Origin: JACVRN01 sp035276685
GTDB lineage: Bacteria; Acidobacteriota; Blastocatellia; Pyrinomonadales; Pyrinomonadaceae
Length of the DNA stretch: 64,000 bases
Assembly: GCA_035276685.1 (NCBI GenBank)
Contig: DATELK010000086.1
Location: 1 to 64,000, forward strand
Direction: 5' to 3'
How positions within the stretch are numbered: the stretch's first letter is position 1; every line of letters starts with the position of its first letter. Made by a program: the position numbers and the translations under genes. Positions 18,399 to 26,846 of the stretch are shown here, piece after piece. The notes below the pieces were generated by a model, which was not told the origin of the DNA, did not search any database, and saw only the letters and a program-made list of their open reading frames with translations.

Positions 18399-19085
18399 TT
18401 ACTTTTGTCCTCCGGCTTCGAGTTTCTTGCGCTCCGCCTCGGGCAACTGCGCGAGCGGCGCACGCTGGCTCAGTTGCAGCGCTCGTATGTAGGCGACAAT
18501 CGCCCAGCGGTCTTCCGGCTTCACCTGCGCCGCGTAGTCCGGCATAGCGCCGAAGCCGTTCGTTATCACGTCGAAGAAGTGGCCCACGGGAGCCTCCATC
18601 AGTCGGTCATTCGTCAGAGGCGGCGGCGCACGGAACCCTCTACGCACGACCATCCCGTCGCCCTTGCCCGTCATGCCGTGACAGGCAGAGCAGTAGGCGT
18701 TGAAGCGATCCTGCCCGCGACGAAGCAGTTGCTCGTTGACCTCTACGGGCATTGTGTTGACAAGCTGTGCCTGCGGCCCCGTGCCGGTCTTTCCCGTATA
18801 AAGCGCCGTGTTCTCGCGAAGACTACCGCGCGCAACGGTGCCTTCGACGGGCGGGCGCGTCGCCATGCGATTGTCGAAGAACGCGCTGCGCTCGTAAGGC
18901 TCGCTGCGCGGCTGATCCTGCATGTCCTGCCGGCAGCCCGAGAAAAGTAGAAAGGCGAAAGGCAGAAGACAGAAGGCCAGGCGGGCGCGCACCTTGAGGC
19001 GTGAATCGAACGAGAGATTCAAAGCCTCGGGCGCGGTCTCCGCTTTTTCCTTTCTTTCTACTTCTCCCCCTCTATTTTTCAACAT
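18399..19085 (-). CDS. actE: Alternative complex III subunit ActE, monoheme cytochrome c lipoprotein
   Basis: Periplasmic cytochrome c with one CSACH heme site and a Met/His environment typical of ActE (GAMPDYAAQVKPEDRWAIVAY). It carries electrons within the complex to the oxidase. The N-terminus is unusually long: about 35 charged residues precede a hydrophobic stretch and the lipobox FSGC. This stretch (FCLLPFAFLLFS) is encoded by heptamer repeats that form the distal arm of a foldback with an upstream arm in the same gene, so the signal region seems built from repeat DNA. ATG at 19085 overlaps the actD stop by 14 nt; no better internal ATG exists. Confidence 0.9.
   Translation of the reverse strand: MLKNRGGEVERKEKAETAPEALNLSFDSRLKVRARLAFCLLPFAFLLFSGCRQDMQDQPRSEPYERSAFFDNRMATRPPVEGTVARGSLRENTALYTGKTGTGPQAQLVNTMPVEVNEQLLRRGQDRFNAYCSACHGMTGKGDGMVVRRGFRAPPPLTNDRLMEAPVGHFFDVITNGFGAMPDYAAQVKPEDRWAIVAYIRALQLSQRAPLAQLPEAERKKLEAGGQK
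18942..19066. repeat. Heptamer inverted pair inside the actE coding sequence
   Basis: Arm CTTTCTACTTCTC at 19054-19066 pairs with GAAAAGTAGAAAG at 18942-18954 over 13 bp with one wobble. In gene orientation the distal arm lies in five successive CCTTCTG-like heptamers (18942-18976) that encode the lipoprotein signal core. Confidence 0.65.
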
Positions 19086-19617
19086 CGGTCACCTCGTATG
19101 GATTCAGGCTCTGTAGGAAGCGCGTCGTCTCGTCATGATTGAACTTGGGGTCGCTCGCCTCTATGACAAGGAAGAAGCGGTCGCGCGTGGCCAGAGCAAA
19201 GCGCGGATTGTTGAAGACCGGATGATACGGCTGCGGCAGCTTGTTCAGGGCCAGCATGCCGAAGACCGCCGAGAAGGCCGCCGCCAAAATCGTGCACTCG
19301 AAAGTAATCGGGATGAAGGCGGGCCAGCTATGCAGCGGCTTGCCGCCTATGTTGAGCGGGTAGTCTATGACGTGCACGTAGTACTGCAACAGGTAGCCGG
19401 CGAGGCCGCCTATGATGCCGCCTATCAGCACAATCACGGGCAGTATAGTCTTGTGAAAGCCTATGGCCTCGGACAGCTCCTCAATCGGGTAGGGCGAGTA
19501 AGCGTTGACTTTCCTGTAGCCTTCCTCGTAGGTACGCCGGGCCGCCGCCACCGCGTCGTTCGGGTCTACAAACTCGGCCATCAAGCCATATAGCTGCGGT
19601 ATCTGTGGTCTCTTCAT
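19072..19617 (-). CDS. actD: Alternative complex III subunit ActD (DUF3341)
   Basis: A 181-residue protein with two membrane helices (about 58-78 and 95-125). The N-terminal part (YGLMAEFVDPNDAVAAARR, then YRKVNAYSPYPIEEL) is the DUF3341 signature of ActD. It is a small membrane subunit of the complex. The ATG at 19617 is preferred over the TTG at 19623. It lies after a heptamer foldback that separates it from actC. Confidence 0.93.
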   Translation of the reverse strand: MKRPQIPQLYGLMAEFVDPNDAVAAARRTYEEGYRKVNAYSPYPIEELSEAIGFHKTILPVIVLIGGIIGGLAGYLLQYYVHVIDYPLNIGGKPLHSWPAFIPITFECTILAAAFSAVFGMLALNKLPQPYHPVFNNPRFALATRDRFFLVIEASDPKFNHDETTRFLQSLNPYEVTDVEK

Positions 19618-19623
19618 AATCAA

Positions 19624-19691
19624 AAAAGTACTGAGTACTGAGCGAGAAGAGCTTTTATCTCATCACTCAGTACTCATCACTCATCACTTTT
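19624..19691. repeat. Heptamer foldback repeat (GTACTGA/GTGATGA family) between actC and actD
   Basis: The left arm has GTACTGA units and the right arm, read in reverse, GTGATGA units with one GTACTGA. A-run and T-run ends (AAAAAAGT and ACTTTTTT) pair at the base. It fills the whole spacer inside the operon and touches the actC stop. Confidence 0.85.
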
Positions 19692-21083
19692 TTATCCTTC
19701 TTCCTCTCTCAGCTCGGCCTGCGGCAGGATGGTTCGCATCTCGAAGATGGAAATCATCGGCAGGAACCGTATGAAGAGCAGCAGCAGAGTGAAGAAGAGT
19801 CCAATCGTTCCTATGAACATCGACCAATCCCAGAAGGTCGGCGCGTACATGCCCCAGCTCGAAGGCAGAAAGTCTCGGTGCAAGCTGACCGGAATGATGA
19901 TGAAGCGCTCCAGCCACATGCCTATGCTGACGATGAAAGAGATAATCCAGATGGCTAGGTTGTTGTGGCGAATGCTTCTTAACCAGAGAAGCTGCGGCGC
20001 AACCACGTTACAGAAGATTAGCGCCCAGTAATAGACCATGTACGGCCCCTTGAAGCGGTTGAATATCATGTACTGGTCGTAAGCGTTGCCGCTGTACCAC
20101 GCGATGAAGGTCTCCATCATGTAGCCGTAGGCGACTATCAACCCGGTCGCCAGCATAATCTTCGCCATGTTGCGAAGGTGCCTGCCCGTGATGAAATCCT
20201 CAAGGCCGTAGAACTTTCTGATAGGAATGGTCAGCAGCAGCACCATGGCGAAGCCCGCGTAGATTGCGCCCGCCACGAAGTAGGGCGGGAAAATCGTCGC
20301 GTGCCAGCCGGGCAACACAGAGACTGCGAAGTCAAAGCTGACTATGGTGTGAACCGAGAGCACGAGCGGCGTAGAGAGTCCTGCCAGCAGCAGGTAAGCG
20401 GTCTCGTACCTGTACCAGTGTCGCGCGCTCCCGCGCCAACCGAGAGAGAGCATGCCGTAGACCATCTGAAAGACGCGGCTCTTGGCGCGGTCTCTCAGAG
20501 TTGCGAAGTCAGGAATCAGGCCCGTGTACCAGAAGAGCGCCGAGACCGTGCCGTAAGTCGAGACCGCGAACACGTCCCACATCAACGGGCTTCTGAACTG
20601 CGGCTGAATCCCCATAGTGTTCGGGTAAGGGAAGAGCCAGTAAGCTAGCCACGGTCTCCCTGTATGAAGCAGCGGATAGAGTCCCGCGCAGGCAACGGCA
20701 AAGAGCGTCATGGCTTCTGCGAAGCGGTTAATAGAGGTGCGCCACGTTTGACGAAGCAGGAGCAGGATGGCCGAGATAAGGGTTCCCGCGTGGCCTATGC
20801 CAATCCACCAGACAAAGTTGATGATGTCGAAAGACCAGCCGACGGGCTGGTTGTTTCCCCAGATGCCTATGCCCGTTAAGACCAGGTGGGCAATCGTGAC
20901 CATCAGTATCGTCGCGATGATGAACGATATGGAGAAGCCGAAGAACCAGGCCGGAGGCGTTCTTCGCTTCAGCACAATGGCGCTTATCTTGTCCGTGACC
21001 GTGCCGAAGTCGTGGCCCGGCTCAATCACGGGAGCCGTGATGTGCATGCGCATATCGTCATGCGGTTCGTCTATCTGAGACAT
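19692..21083 (-). CDS. actC: Alternative complex III subunit ActC (NrfD/PsrC-like)
   Basis: A 463-residue NrfD-family membrane subunit with about ten helices. VWWIGIGHAGTLISAILLLLRQTWRTSINRF, cited here only by its GIGHAGT core, is the diagnostic quinol-site region, and WHATIFPPYFVAGAIYAGFAM and SLHRDFLPSSW are further family segments. It is the main quinol-binding membrane subunit. ATG 21083 lies 4 nt after the actB stop. A heptamer foldback follows directly. Confidence 0.95.
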   Translation of the reverse strand: MSQIDEPHDDMRMHITAPVIEPGHDFGTVTDKISAIVLKRRTPPAWFFGFSISFIIATILMVTIAHLVLTGIGIWGNNQPVGWSFDIINFVWWIGIGHAGTLISAILLLLRQTWRTSINRFAEAMTLFAVACAGLYPLLHTGRPWLAYWLFPYPNTMGIQPQFRSPLMWDVFAVSTYGTVSALFWYTGLIPDFATLRDRAKSRVFQMVYGMLSLGWRGSARHWYRYETAYLLLAGLSTPLVLSVHTIVSFDFAVSVLPGWHATIFPPYFVAGAIYAGFAMVLLLTIPIRKFYGLEDFITGRHLRNMAKIMLATGLIVAYGYMMETFIAWYSGNAYDQYMIFNRFKGPYMVYYWALIFCNVVAPQLLWLRSIRHNNLAIWIISFIVSIGMWLERFIIIPVSLHRDFLPSSWGMYAPTFWDWSMFIGTIGLFFTLLLLFIRFLPMISIFEMRTILPQAELREEEG

Positions 21084-21087
21084 AGTT

Positions 21088-24000
21088 TCAGTGGTCTCCC
21101 TGCTTACCCTGTTCAGGGTTCATGTTGCCCATCAAGCTCTTCGGCCCAATCTCAGGATTTATGTTGCGTATGGCCGCAAGGTAAGTGGTGCGCGGGCGCG
21201 TGTTCAAATCCGACAGCAGCCCGTAGTTGCGCTCCTGCGCCTTGAGCTTCGCGACGCGGCTGTTCGGGTCGTTCTGGTTGCCGAAGACTATCGCGTCGGC
21301 AGGACAGGCCGCCTGGCAGGCCGTGACTATCTCGCCGTCGCGCACGGGGCGCTCTTCCTTCTCGGACTCAATCTTGGCGTACTGAATGCGCTGAATGCAG
21401 TAGGTGCATTTCTCCATCACTCCGCGCGAGCGCACAGAGACTTCAGGGTTACGCATCAGCTTGTAAGTAGGCGTCTCGAAATCCTGAAACAGAAGGAAGT
21501 TGAAACGGCGCACCTTGTAGGGGCAGTTGTTGGAGCAGTAGCGAGTGCCCACGCAGCGGTTATAGACCATGTCGTTCGTGCCTTCGGCCGAGTGGACTGT
21601 CGCGGCCACAGGGCAGACGGGCTCGCACGGCGCGTTCTCGCAGTGCATGCAGGGCACGGGCTGGAAGAAGGTCTGCGGGTTCGCTTCCTCTCCCTTGTAA
21701 TAGCTGTCTACTCTGAGCCAGTGCATCTCGCGGCTTCTGAGAACCTGCTCCTTGCCTACGACGGGGATGTTGTTCTCCGACTGGCAGGCCACGACGCAGG
21801 CGTTGCAGCCTATGCAGGTGGAAACGTCAATCGCCATCCCCCACGCGTAGCCCTTAGAGTAGTCATAGTTCTCGTACATGGTGTCTTCGCGCTTGGGCTC
21901 GTGCTTGCCCTCGGGCGCGAAGTGCGGGTTCTGCTTGTAGTCTTCGAGCGTGCCCGCGCGGACTAAATCGCGGTTCTCCATCAGGTGATGAAGCTGAGTC
22001 GTAGCAATCTGATAAATCTCTGCCGTCTTCTCAAGCCGCAGGCCCGTGCCAGACCACAGAGCGTTAGAGGTGCGAAGCGCGTAGGCGTTCTGGAAGTTCG
22101 GCGTGGTGCTTCTTTCACTCGTTGTGCCTGCGCGGCCCGCGCGCCAGCGGCCGTAACCCAGATAGACCGTGACGGTGTTGTCGGGCTGGCCCGGCTGCAC
22201 CCAGACGGGGAAGGGAACCGTGCGATTCTGGAAAGTAAGATTGACGACCGTCTGCTTCCACTCGCCGCCCTTCCAGCCAAGCTCGTTCTCAAGGCCGAGC
22301 CTTCTAGCGGTCGCGGGGCTTATCACGGCAGCGGTGTCCCAGGTGATTTTCGAGTGCGGCTTCGGCAGTTCCTGAAGCCAGCCGTTGTTTGCAAAGCGCC
22401 CGTCATAGATGCTCGGGTCTGCGCGAAAGACCAGCTCAAGCTCGTTCGGATTCGAGGGAGCCTGCGGCTGGGCCGTGTCCCAGTTGCCAGCGAGCGAGAC
22501 AGTTCTAACAGGAAGCGCCGTGTTCGGAATCACTCCGTCGTGCAGCGCCCTGCGCCACTGGCTCTCGAAATCTCCGGCCGGTGCCGCAGTGGTTTGAGCC
22601 GTAGAAGTCGGCGGCGTCACTCCCGCCTGCGCGTTGTTCGCGTTCGTCGAAGCGGCGTTCGCAGTCTGATTGCTCGTCTGAGTGTTGGCGTTCGCCTGAC
22701 TGTTCGCGGAGCGGTTACCGTTGGCTTGATTGCCTGTCGCCTGATTATTCGCGTTGCGATTGTTCGCGCTCTGGTTACCGTTGGCCGTAGCGGTGTTTGC
22801 GTTCTGAACGGAGGCGGGCTGTTGAGCGGAAGCCGCGCGCTGGCCCGTGCCCTGCGCCGTCGCCGCACGAAGCCCCGCGCCGCCCGAGCCAATCTTGTCC
22901 TGCCAGAAGGCGCGCACAATCTCGTAGCCCGTGCGCTCCGGCTGCTGCGTGAAGGCGGCCAGAAACTCTATGGGCGATTTCGTGCCGCGATAAAGCGGAG
23001 CTATCAGAGGCTGAATGATGGAGACCGTGCCGTCGAAGGCACGCGCGTCTCCCCAAGACTCAAGGAAGTGAGACTCCGGCACGTGCCAGTGGCAGAGAGC
23101 GCTCGTCTCATCATCGTAGAGGCTCAGGTGAATGCGAAGCCCCACCTTCTCCATGCTCTGACGGAACTGAAGGTCTGCCGGGGCGTTGTAGATGGGATTG
23201 CCGCCCACCATCACCAGCATGTCCACAGCGCCCGAGTTCATCTCCTGAACTAGCGTGCGAAGCTCTGCTATGGAATCGAGCGCGGTGTTCTCCTGTCCCG
23301 GCGGGCGAAACTCTATAGGCTCTGTGTAATTAACCGCGTTGCCAACGCTGCCAAGCTTCTGATTCATGGCGTGCGCGAGCGCGTGAATGATTGCGGGCTG
23401 CTCGTCGCCGGGAACCACGACCGCGCCGCGTCCTGCGGCTTGCAGGTCGCGCGCTATGATGTCAAGCACGTTCGCCGGAATCGAAGCAGGAGCCGGAGCA
23501 TTCCCGGCCATAGTCACTCCGAGCCTTGATGCGATGGCTCGTGCGAAGCCTTCAATCTCGGACGGGCGAAGAGGCCAGCGATGGTCTGCGCTCGCGCCCG
23601 TGTTGGTGGGCGTAGACTCCACGCAGTAGAAGCGGTTCATGCGGTCTGCGCCGCCTTCGCCTTCTACGCGGCGGCGAGAGGCGAACTGTCGCGCGTAGCG
23701 AAGACTCGCCGGGCCGCAGGCCAGAAAATCGGCGTCGAGCCCGAGTATTCGGTCTGCGCGCGTGAAGTCGTAGACGACGTTGACGGACTGGCCGAAGGCC
23801 TGAAACGCGCCCGTCCCTGCCTGCCCGCGCCCCACAGGCTCGTACTGATACCAGCGCGCACCCGGAAACTCTCTGAGGATGTCCGTTATCTGCGCGGCCA
23901 ATGTCGGAGAAGTGATTGTCTCGGTCAGGAACCTGATGCCCGCTCCCTGCTTGGGCCGCTGGTTATCGAGCGCCTGGCTGACCGCGCCAAGGAAGGTTGA

Positions 24001-24513
24001 CCACGTGCGAATCTCTCCGCGAAAGCTCAAGACCTGCGAGCGGTCTGGGTCGTAGAGGCCCAGCACGGAAGCCTGCGAGTATATGTCGCTTGCGCCCAAA
24101 CTCGCCGGGTGAAGCTCGTTGCCTTCGACCTTGGTCGGGCGTCCTTCGTTGCTCCTGACGAGAAGACCCGTGGCCGCTCCGCCCAGCGACATAGCCGTGG
24201 CATAAAACGAGGGCTTGCCGGGCGTGTAGCCTTCGGGGTCGCGCACGAAGGGGACAATCGTTTCCGTCGGCTGGTAGGCGCAGGCGGAAAGTCCCGCGAG
24301 CGCCATTGACGCGCCCATCAGCTTGATGAAGGAGCGGCGGCTGACGGAATCGTCCCACTCTTCTGCCGCGTGCGGATACTCTCGCTTGACCAGTTCCTCG
24401 AACTCACTTGAGTCGGCCAGCTCTTCCAGGTTCCGCCAGTACTCTTTGCCTCGCGTCTCTAGCAGGCGCTCGCGCAGCAAAGCGAAATTTTTTTGCCTCT
24501 CTTCAATGGACAT
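21088..24513 (-). CDS. actB: Alternative complex III subunit ActB (molybdopterin-like/iron-sulfur protein)
   Basis: The N-terminal 60-800 residues resemble molybdopterin oxidoreductases, which in ActB lack the cofactor; the C-terminal part is a ferredoxin-like domain with four cysteine groups (CIGCNACVVAC about 899; CMHCENAPCEPVCP about 955; CVGTRYCSNNCP about 986; CTYC...CQAACP about 1035-1070) for Fe-S clusters. SRRSFIK (58-64) is a Tat motif and LSAC (Cys78) a lipobox, so it is exported folded and lipidated. About 95 residues (about 553-648) form an N/Q/A/T-rich low-complexity insertion between the two halves. ATG 24513 is preferred over TTG 24516. Confidence 0.95.
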   Translation of the reverse strand: MSIEERQKNFALLRERLLETRGKEYWRNLEELADSSEFEELVKREYPHAAEEWDDSVSRRSFIKLMGASMALAGLSACAYQPTETIVPFVRDPEGYTPGKPSFYATAMSLGGAATGLLVRSNEGRPTKVEGNELHPASLGASDIYSQASVLGLYDPDRSQVLSFRGEIRTWSTFLGAVSQALDNQRPKQGAGIRFLTETITSPTLAAQITDILREFPGARWYQYEPVGRGQAGTGAFQAFGQSVNVVYDFTRADRILGLDADFLACGPASLRYARQFASRRRVEGEGGADRMNRFYCVESTPTNTGASADHRWPLRPSEIEGFARAIASRLGVTMAGNAPAPASIPANVLDIIARDLQAAGRGAVVVPGDEQPAIIHALAHAMNQKLGSVGNAVNYTEPIEFRPPGQENTALDSIAELRTLVQEMNSGAVDMLVMVGGNPIYNAPADLQFRQSMEKVGLRIHLSLYDDETSALCHWHVPESHFLESWGDARAFDGTVSIIQPLIAPLYRGTKSPIEFLAAFTQQPERTGYEIVRAFWQDKIGSGGAGLRAATAQGTGQRAASAQQPASVQNANTATANGNQSANNRNANNQATGNQANGNRSANSQANANTQTSNQTANAASTNANNAQAGVTPPTSTAQTTAAPAGDFESQWRRALHDGVIPNTALPVRTVSLAGNWDTAQPQAPSNPNELELVFRADPSIYDGRFANNGWLQELPKPHSKITWDTAAVISPATARRLGLENELGWKGGEWKQTVVNLTFQNRTVPFPVWVQPGQPDNTVTVYLGYGRWRAGRAGTTSERSTTPNFQNAYALRTSNALWSGTGLRLEKTAEIYQIATTQLHHLMENRDLVRAGTLEDYKQNPHFAPEGKHEPKREDTMYENYDYSKGYAWGMAIDVSTCIGCNACVVACQSENNIPVVGKEQVLRSREMHWLRVDSYYKGEEANPQTFFQPVPCMHCENAPCEPVCPVAATVHSAEGTNDMVYNRCVGTRYCSNNCPYKVRRFNFLLFQDFETPTYKLMRNPEVSVRSRGVMEKCTYCIQRIQYAKIESEKEERPVRDGEIVTACQAACPADAIVFGNQNDPNSRVAKLKAQERNYGLLSDLNTRPRTTYLAAIRNINPEIGPKSLMGNMNPEQGKQGDH

Positions 24514-24529
24514 CAAAGTTTTCCCGATT

Positions 24530-25189
24530 CTATCTGTGGCACGTAGAGCAGCTGGTCAAGACGGCTGTGCTGCGTAGGTTGTAGGTCTTTGCAAGCTGCG
24601 CTCCCACTTCAGCCTGATTAGGCGGAGCCTGCCACTGCATGTCGAAAATCTTATCTTTAGGTCTGAGCACGCCTTCAGGGTTACGGTGGCATTGCAGGCA
24701 CCACTCCATGTGGAGCGACGCGTTCTGCCACATGAGCGGCATGTTGTCTACGGGGCCGTGGCAGGTGGAGCAGCCTACGCCCTTGTTGACGTGTATGCTG
24801 TGATTGAAATAGACGAAGTCCGGCAGGTCGTGTACGCGCACCCATTCAATCGGCTGGTCGTCGCGGAAGCTTGCGCGCACGGGCTCAAGGTACGGGCTGT
24901 TGGCCCAGATTTGCGAGTGACAGTTCATGCACGTCTTGGTCGAAGGCATCCCTGCGGAAGCGGAGGTTTCGACAGACGTGTGACAATACCGGCAGTCTAT
25001 GCCGTCGTCGCCGACGTGATGCTTGTGGCTGAACTGTACGGGCTGCTCTCGCTCGACCCAGCCCTGCGTGTTCCAGTCGGAACGATTGATTCCGGCAATC
25101 AGGAAGAGCAACGCGGCCCCTATAAAGACGGCACCGAAGATGCTCACCTTGGCGATGGTATTAGTGCTCTGATGAAATATTTGGGGCAC
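24530..25189 (-). CDS. actA: Alternative complex III subunit ActA, pentaheme cytochrome c
   Basis: An N-terminal membrane anchor (about 12-32) then a periplasmic domain with five CxxCH sites: CRYCH, CMNCH, CSTCH, CLQCH and a C-terminal CSTCH. This pentaheme arrangement is typical of ActA, which collects electrons in the alternative complex III head. First gene of the operon. GTG start at 25189 with a GGAGA about 11 nt upstream; the transcript leader is predicted to be about 270 nt. Only one residue follows the last heme motif, which is short. Confidence 0.94.
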   Translation of the reverse strand: MPQIFHQSTNTIAKVSIFGAVFIGAALLFLIAGINRSDWNTQGWVEREQPVQFSHKHHVGDDGIDCRYCHTSVETSASAGMPSTKTCMNCHSQIWANSPYLEPVRASFRDDQPIEWVRVHDLPDFVYFNHSIHVNKGVGCSTCHGPVDNMPLMWQNASLHMEWCLQCHRNPEGVLRPKDKIFDMQWQAPPNQAEVGAQLAKTYNLRSTAVLTSCSTCHR

Positions 25190-25467
25190 GGCGCGGACAG
25201 TCTCCGTATCAAGGATTGTCGGGCCGGGGGAAATCTTTCACTTGCCCCCTCAAGGTATCCCGACCACTGCTGCCGGTTCGCGACTCGTCAAGACACAGCA
25301 CTGCAAGTCTCAGGGTCGCTCGCGGCCACCTAATTAGACCCATACGTGAACTGCTGTCCGCTTCTCTGCTTGAGAGCCTACGTTGGGCTTCCTCAGGCCG
25401 CTAGGAGAGTCTACTCCTACGGCTCGCGGTCATCTCGTTGGGTTCATGCTGTCAGTGCAGTAAAGCG

Positions 25468-25495
25468 ATTCTACCAATTCCGTAAACACTGTCAA
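25468..25495 (-). promoter_or_regulatory. Sigma70-type promoter of the act-cox operon
   Basis: On the minus strand TTGACA (25495-25490) and TAGAAT (25473-25468) are 16 nt apart. It is the best promoter match in the spacer and points at actA; transcription would start near 25461. Confidence 0.65.
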
Positions 25496-25674
25496 CTCAA
25501 CTTGCTACGAAAATGTAGCGAAGTTAATGAAGATTGGTTGAAGCCGGGATGAGACAAAACGAGAGGCCAAGGGTTTTCGGAGAGATTTTTAGCTCTTTCT
25601 AATCAGCGATGAACGAAGATATAAGCCGGGCTACAAACGATAGGCAGAAAAATTCATATCAAAGAATAAAAGAA

Positions 25675-25727
25675 CAGAGGCCGTAGATTGAGTCGAAAGA
25701 GAGACGACGACTAACCTACGGCCTCTG
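25675..25727 (-). terminator. Rho-independent terminator after the ROK kinase gene
   Basis: A perfect 12-bp stem (CAGAGGCCGTAG with CTACGGCCTCTG) and a 29-nt loop, followed on the minus strand by TTCTTTTATTC. It lies just after the ROK stop. Confidence 0.75.
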
Positions 25728-25744
25728 ACTTTAATCTCTATATC

Positions 25745-26695
25745 TTAAGCGTCGCGCGCGAGAAGGGCCGCGCCGATGGAGACGGCGTCTGTGCCGAGCG
25801 CTGCTGCGACTATCTGAGTGGCTTCGAAGCAGGGCTGGAAGGCGCGGCGTCCTGCCTCGCGTATGATGGGATTCAGTATCAGCTCGCCCGCCTCCATGAC
25901 GCCGCCGCCCAGGACTATGCGCTCTATGTTCAGGAGGTTGATGACTGAGGCCACGGCCGCGCCTATGTACTTGCCCGTGCGCTCTATCATCAGGAGCGAG
26001 AAGTCGTCGCCGTTCTTAGCCTCGCGGGCAATGTCTGCTGCCGTGAAGTCCTTCGACATGGCAAGCCTTGAGAGCGAAGAGGTGTTGTCGCGGTAGAGCC
26101 GCTCGTTGGCGCGGCGCACGATGTTGGGAGCGGAGGCGACCGTCTCAAGACAGCCTATGTTGCCGCAGACGCACTCCACGCCGTTCTCCGCGTCAATCGT
26201 GATGTGGCCGAACTCTCCGGCGAAACCCGTCGCGCCAAGCCAGAGCCGCCCGTCCAAGATGATAGCGCCGCCTATGCCCGCGCCTATGGTGACATAGAAC
26301 ATGTCGCGCGCACCGCGTCCAGCCCCGGCTTTAAATTCCCCGTAGGCAGCGGCGTTGGCGTCGTTCTCAAGCTCCACGCGCATGCCCGTCAGGCGGGTCA
26401 GCTCCGTGTGTATGTCGCCTCTGACGGCCGAAGGCAGGTCTGGGGAGACCAGCACGCGGTCTGTCTGGGGGTTGACCAGGCCGGGAATGCCTACGCCTAT
26501 GCCGCCTATGTTGGGAGAGGTGTCGCGCAGCTCCGCCACTAGCCCGGCTATCTGCTCGGCCAGGTTGTCGCGGTCAAGAGCCGCCTCGCGCCTTTCCCTG
26601 ACAGCGCCCTCTGCGCCCACGAGCGCACAGCGGAGCGTCGCGCCGGAAAGGTCAACGCCTATATAATCGGGCGATTGTTGGGCCGGGGTTGTCAT
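25745..26695 (-). CDS. ROK family sugar kinase (glucokinase-like)
   Basis: A 316-residue ROK protein. The N-terminal phosphate motif is DLSGATLRCALVG, the mid-protein has GVGIPGLVN and ENDANAAAYGE, and the ROK zinc signature appears as CVCGNIGCLE. FYVTIGAGIGGAIILDGRL is the second ATP-binding segment. These features fit a glucose, N-acetylglucosamine or N-acetylmannosamine kinase; no DNA-binding domain is present, so it is not a ROK repressor. The DxGxT motif has Ser in place of the usual Gly. It stands alone with its own terminator. ATG at 26695. Confidence 0.9.
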   Translation of the reverse strand: MTTPAQQSPDYIGVDLSGATLRCALVGAEGAVRERREAALDRDNLAEQIAGLVAELRDTSPNIGGIGVGIPGLVNPQTDRVLVSPDLPSAVRGDIHTELTRLTGMRVELENDANAAAYGEFKAGAGRGARDMFYVTIGAGIGGAIILDGRLWLGATGFAGEFGHITIDAENGVECVCGNIGCLETVASAPNIVRRANERLYRDNTSSLSRLAMSKDFTAADIAREAKNGDDFSLLMIERTGKYIGAAVASVINLLNIERIVLGGGVMEAGELILNPIIREAGRRAFQPCFEATQIVAAALGTDAVSIGAALLARDA

Positions 26696-26785
26696 TCTTC
26701 GTAGTCCTAAGGCTTCCTGAAACAGTTAGAACAAAACATTACGGGCGGGAAGCATGGCCGGATTGTAATAAAGGGCTTAAGGGAC

Positions 26786-26815
26786 TGTCAAACAACGGCT
26801 TCTCTCGTGTAGAAT
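26786..26815 (+). promoter_or_regulatory. Possible promoter of the universal stress protein gene
   Basis: TAGAAT at 26810-26815 preceded by TGTCAA 18 nt upstream, in the divergent ROK/UspA spacer. The -35 is weak. Confidence 0.35.
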
Positions 26816-26846
26816 GAGAGGTGGCCGAAAAGATTAATAAATCGCC

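Larger units (their letters stand above)
25190..25744. other. Intergenic region upstream of the act-cox operon
   Basis: About 555 bp with no convincing gene. It holds the minus-strand operon promoter (25468-25495), a leader of about 270 nt, and the terminator of the ROK gene (25675-25727). In the leader a GGGGG/CCCCC hairpin (about 25223-25246) lies close to the actA start and a second imperfect hairpin (CCGTAGGAG region, about 25395-25425) lies further upstream. No known riboswitch was recognised. Confidence 0.6.

Noticed and set aside
21985..23253. A 422-codon plus-strand ORF antisense to actB
   Set aside because: Opposite strand is a clear ActB with intact Fe-S motifs; the ORF is Arg/Val/Ser-rich without recognisable domain and follows from high GC and codon bias.
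24513..24529. Frameshift or truncation in the act operon
   Set aside because: All act and cox subunits are full length with intact motifs and short, coupled junctions.
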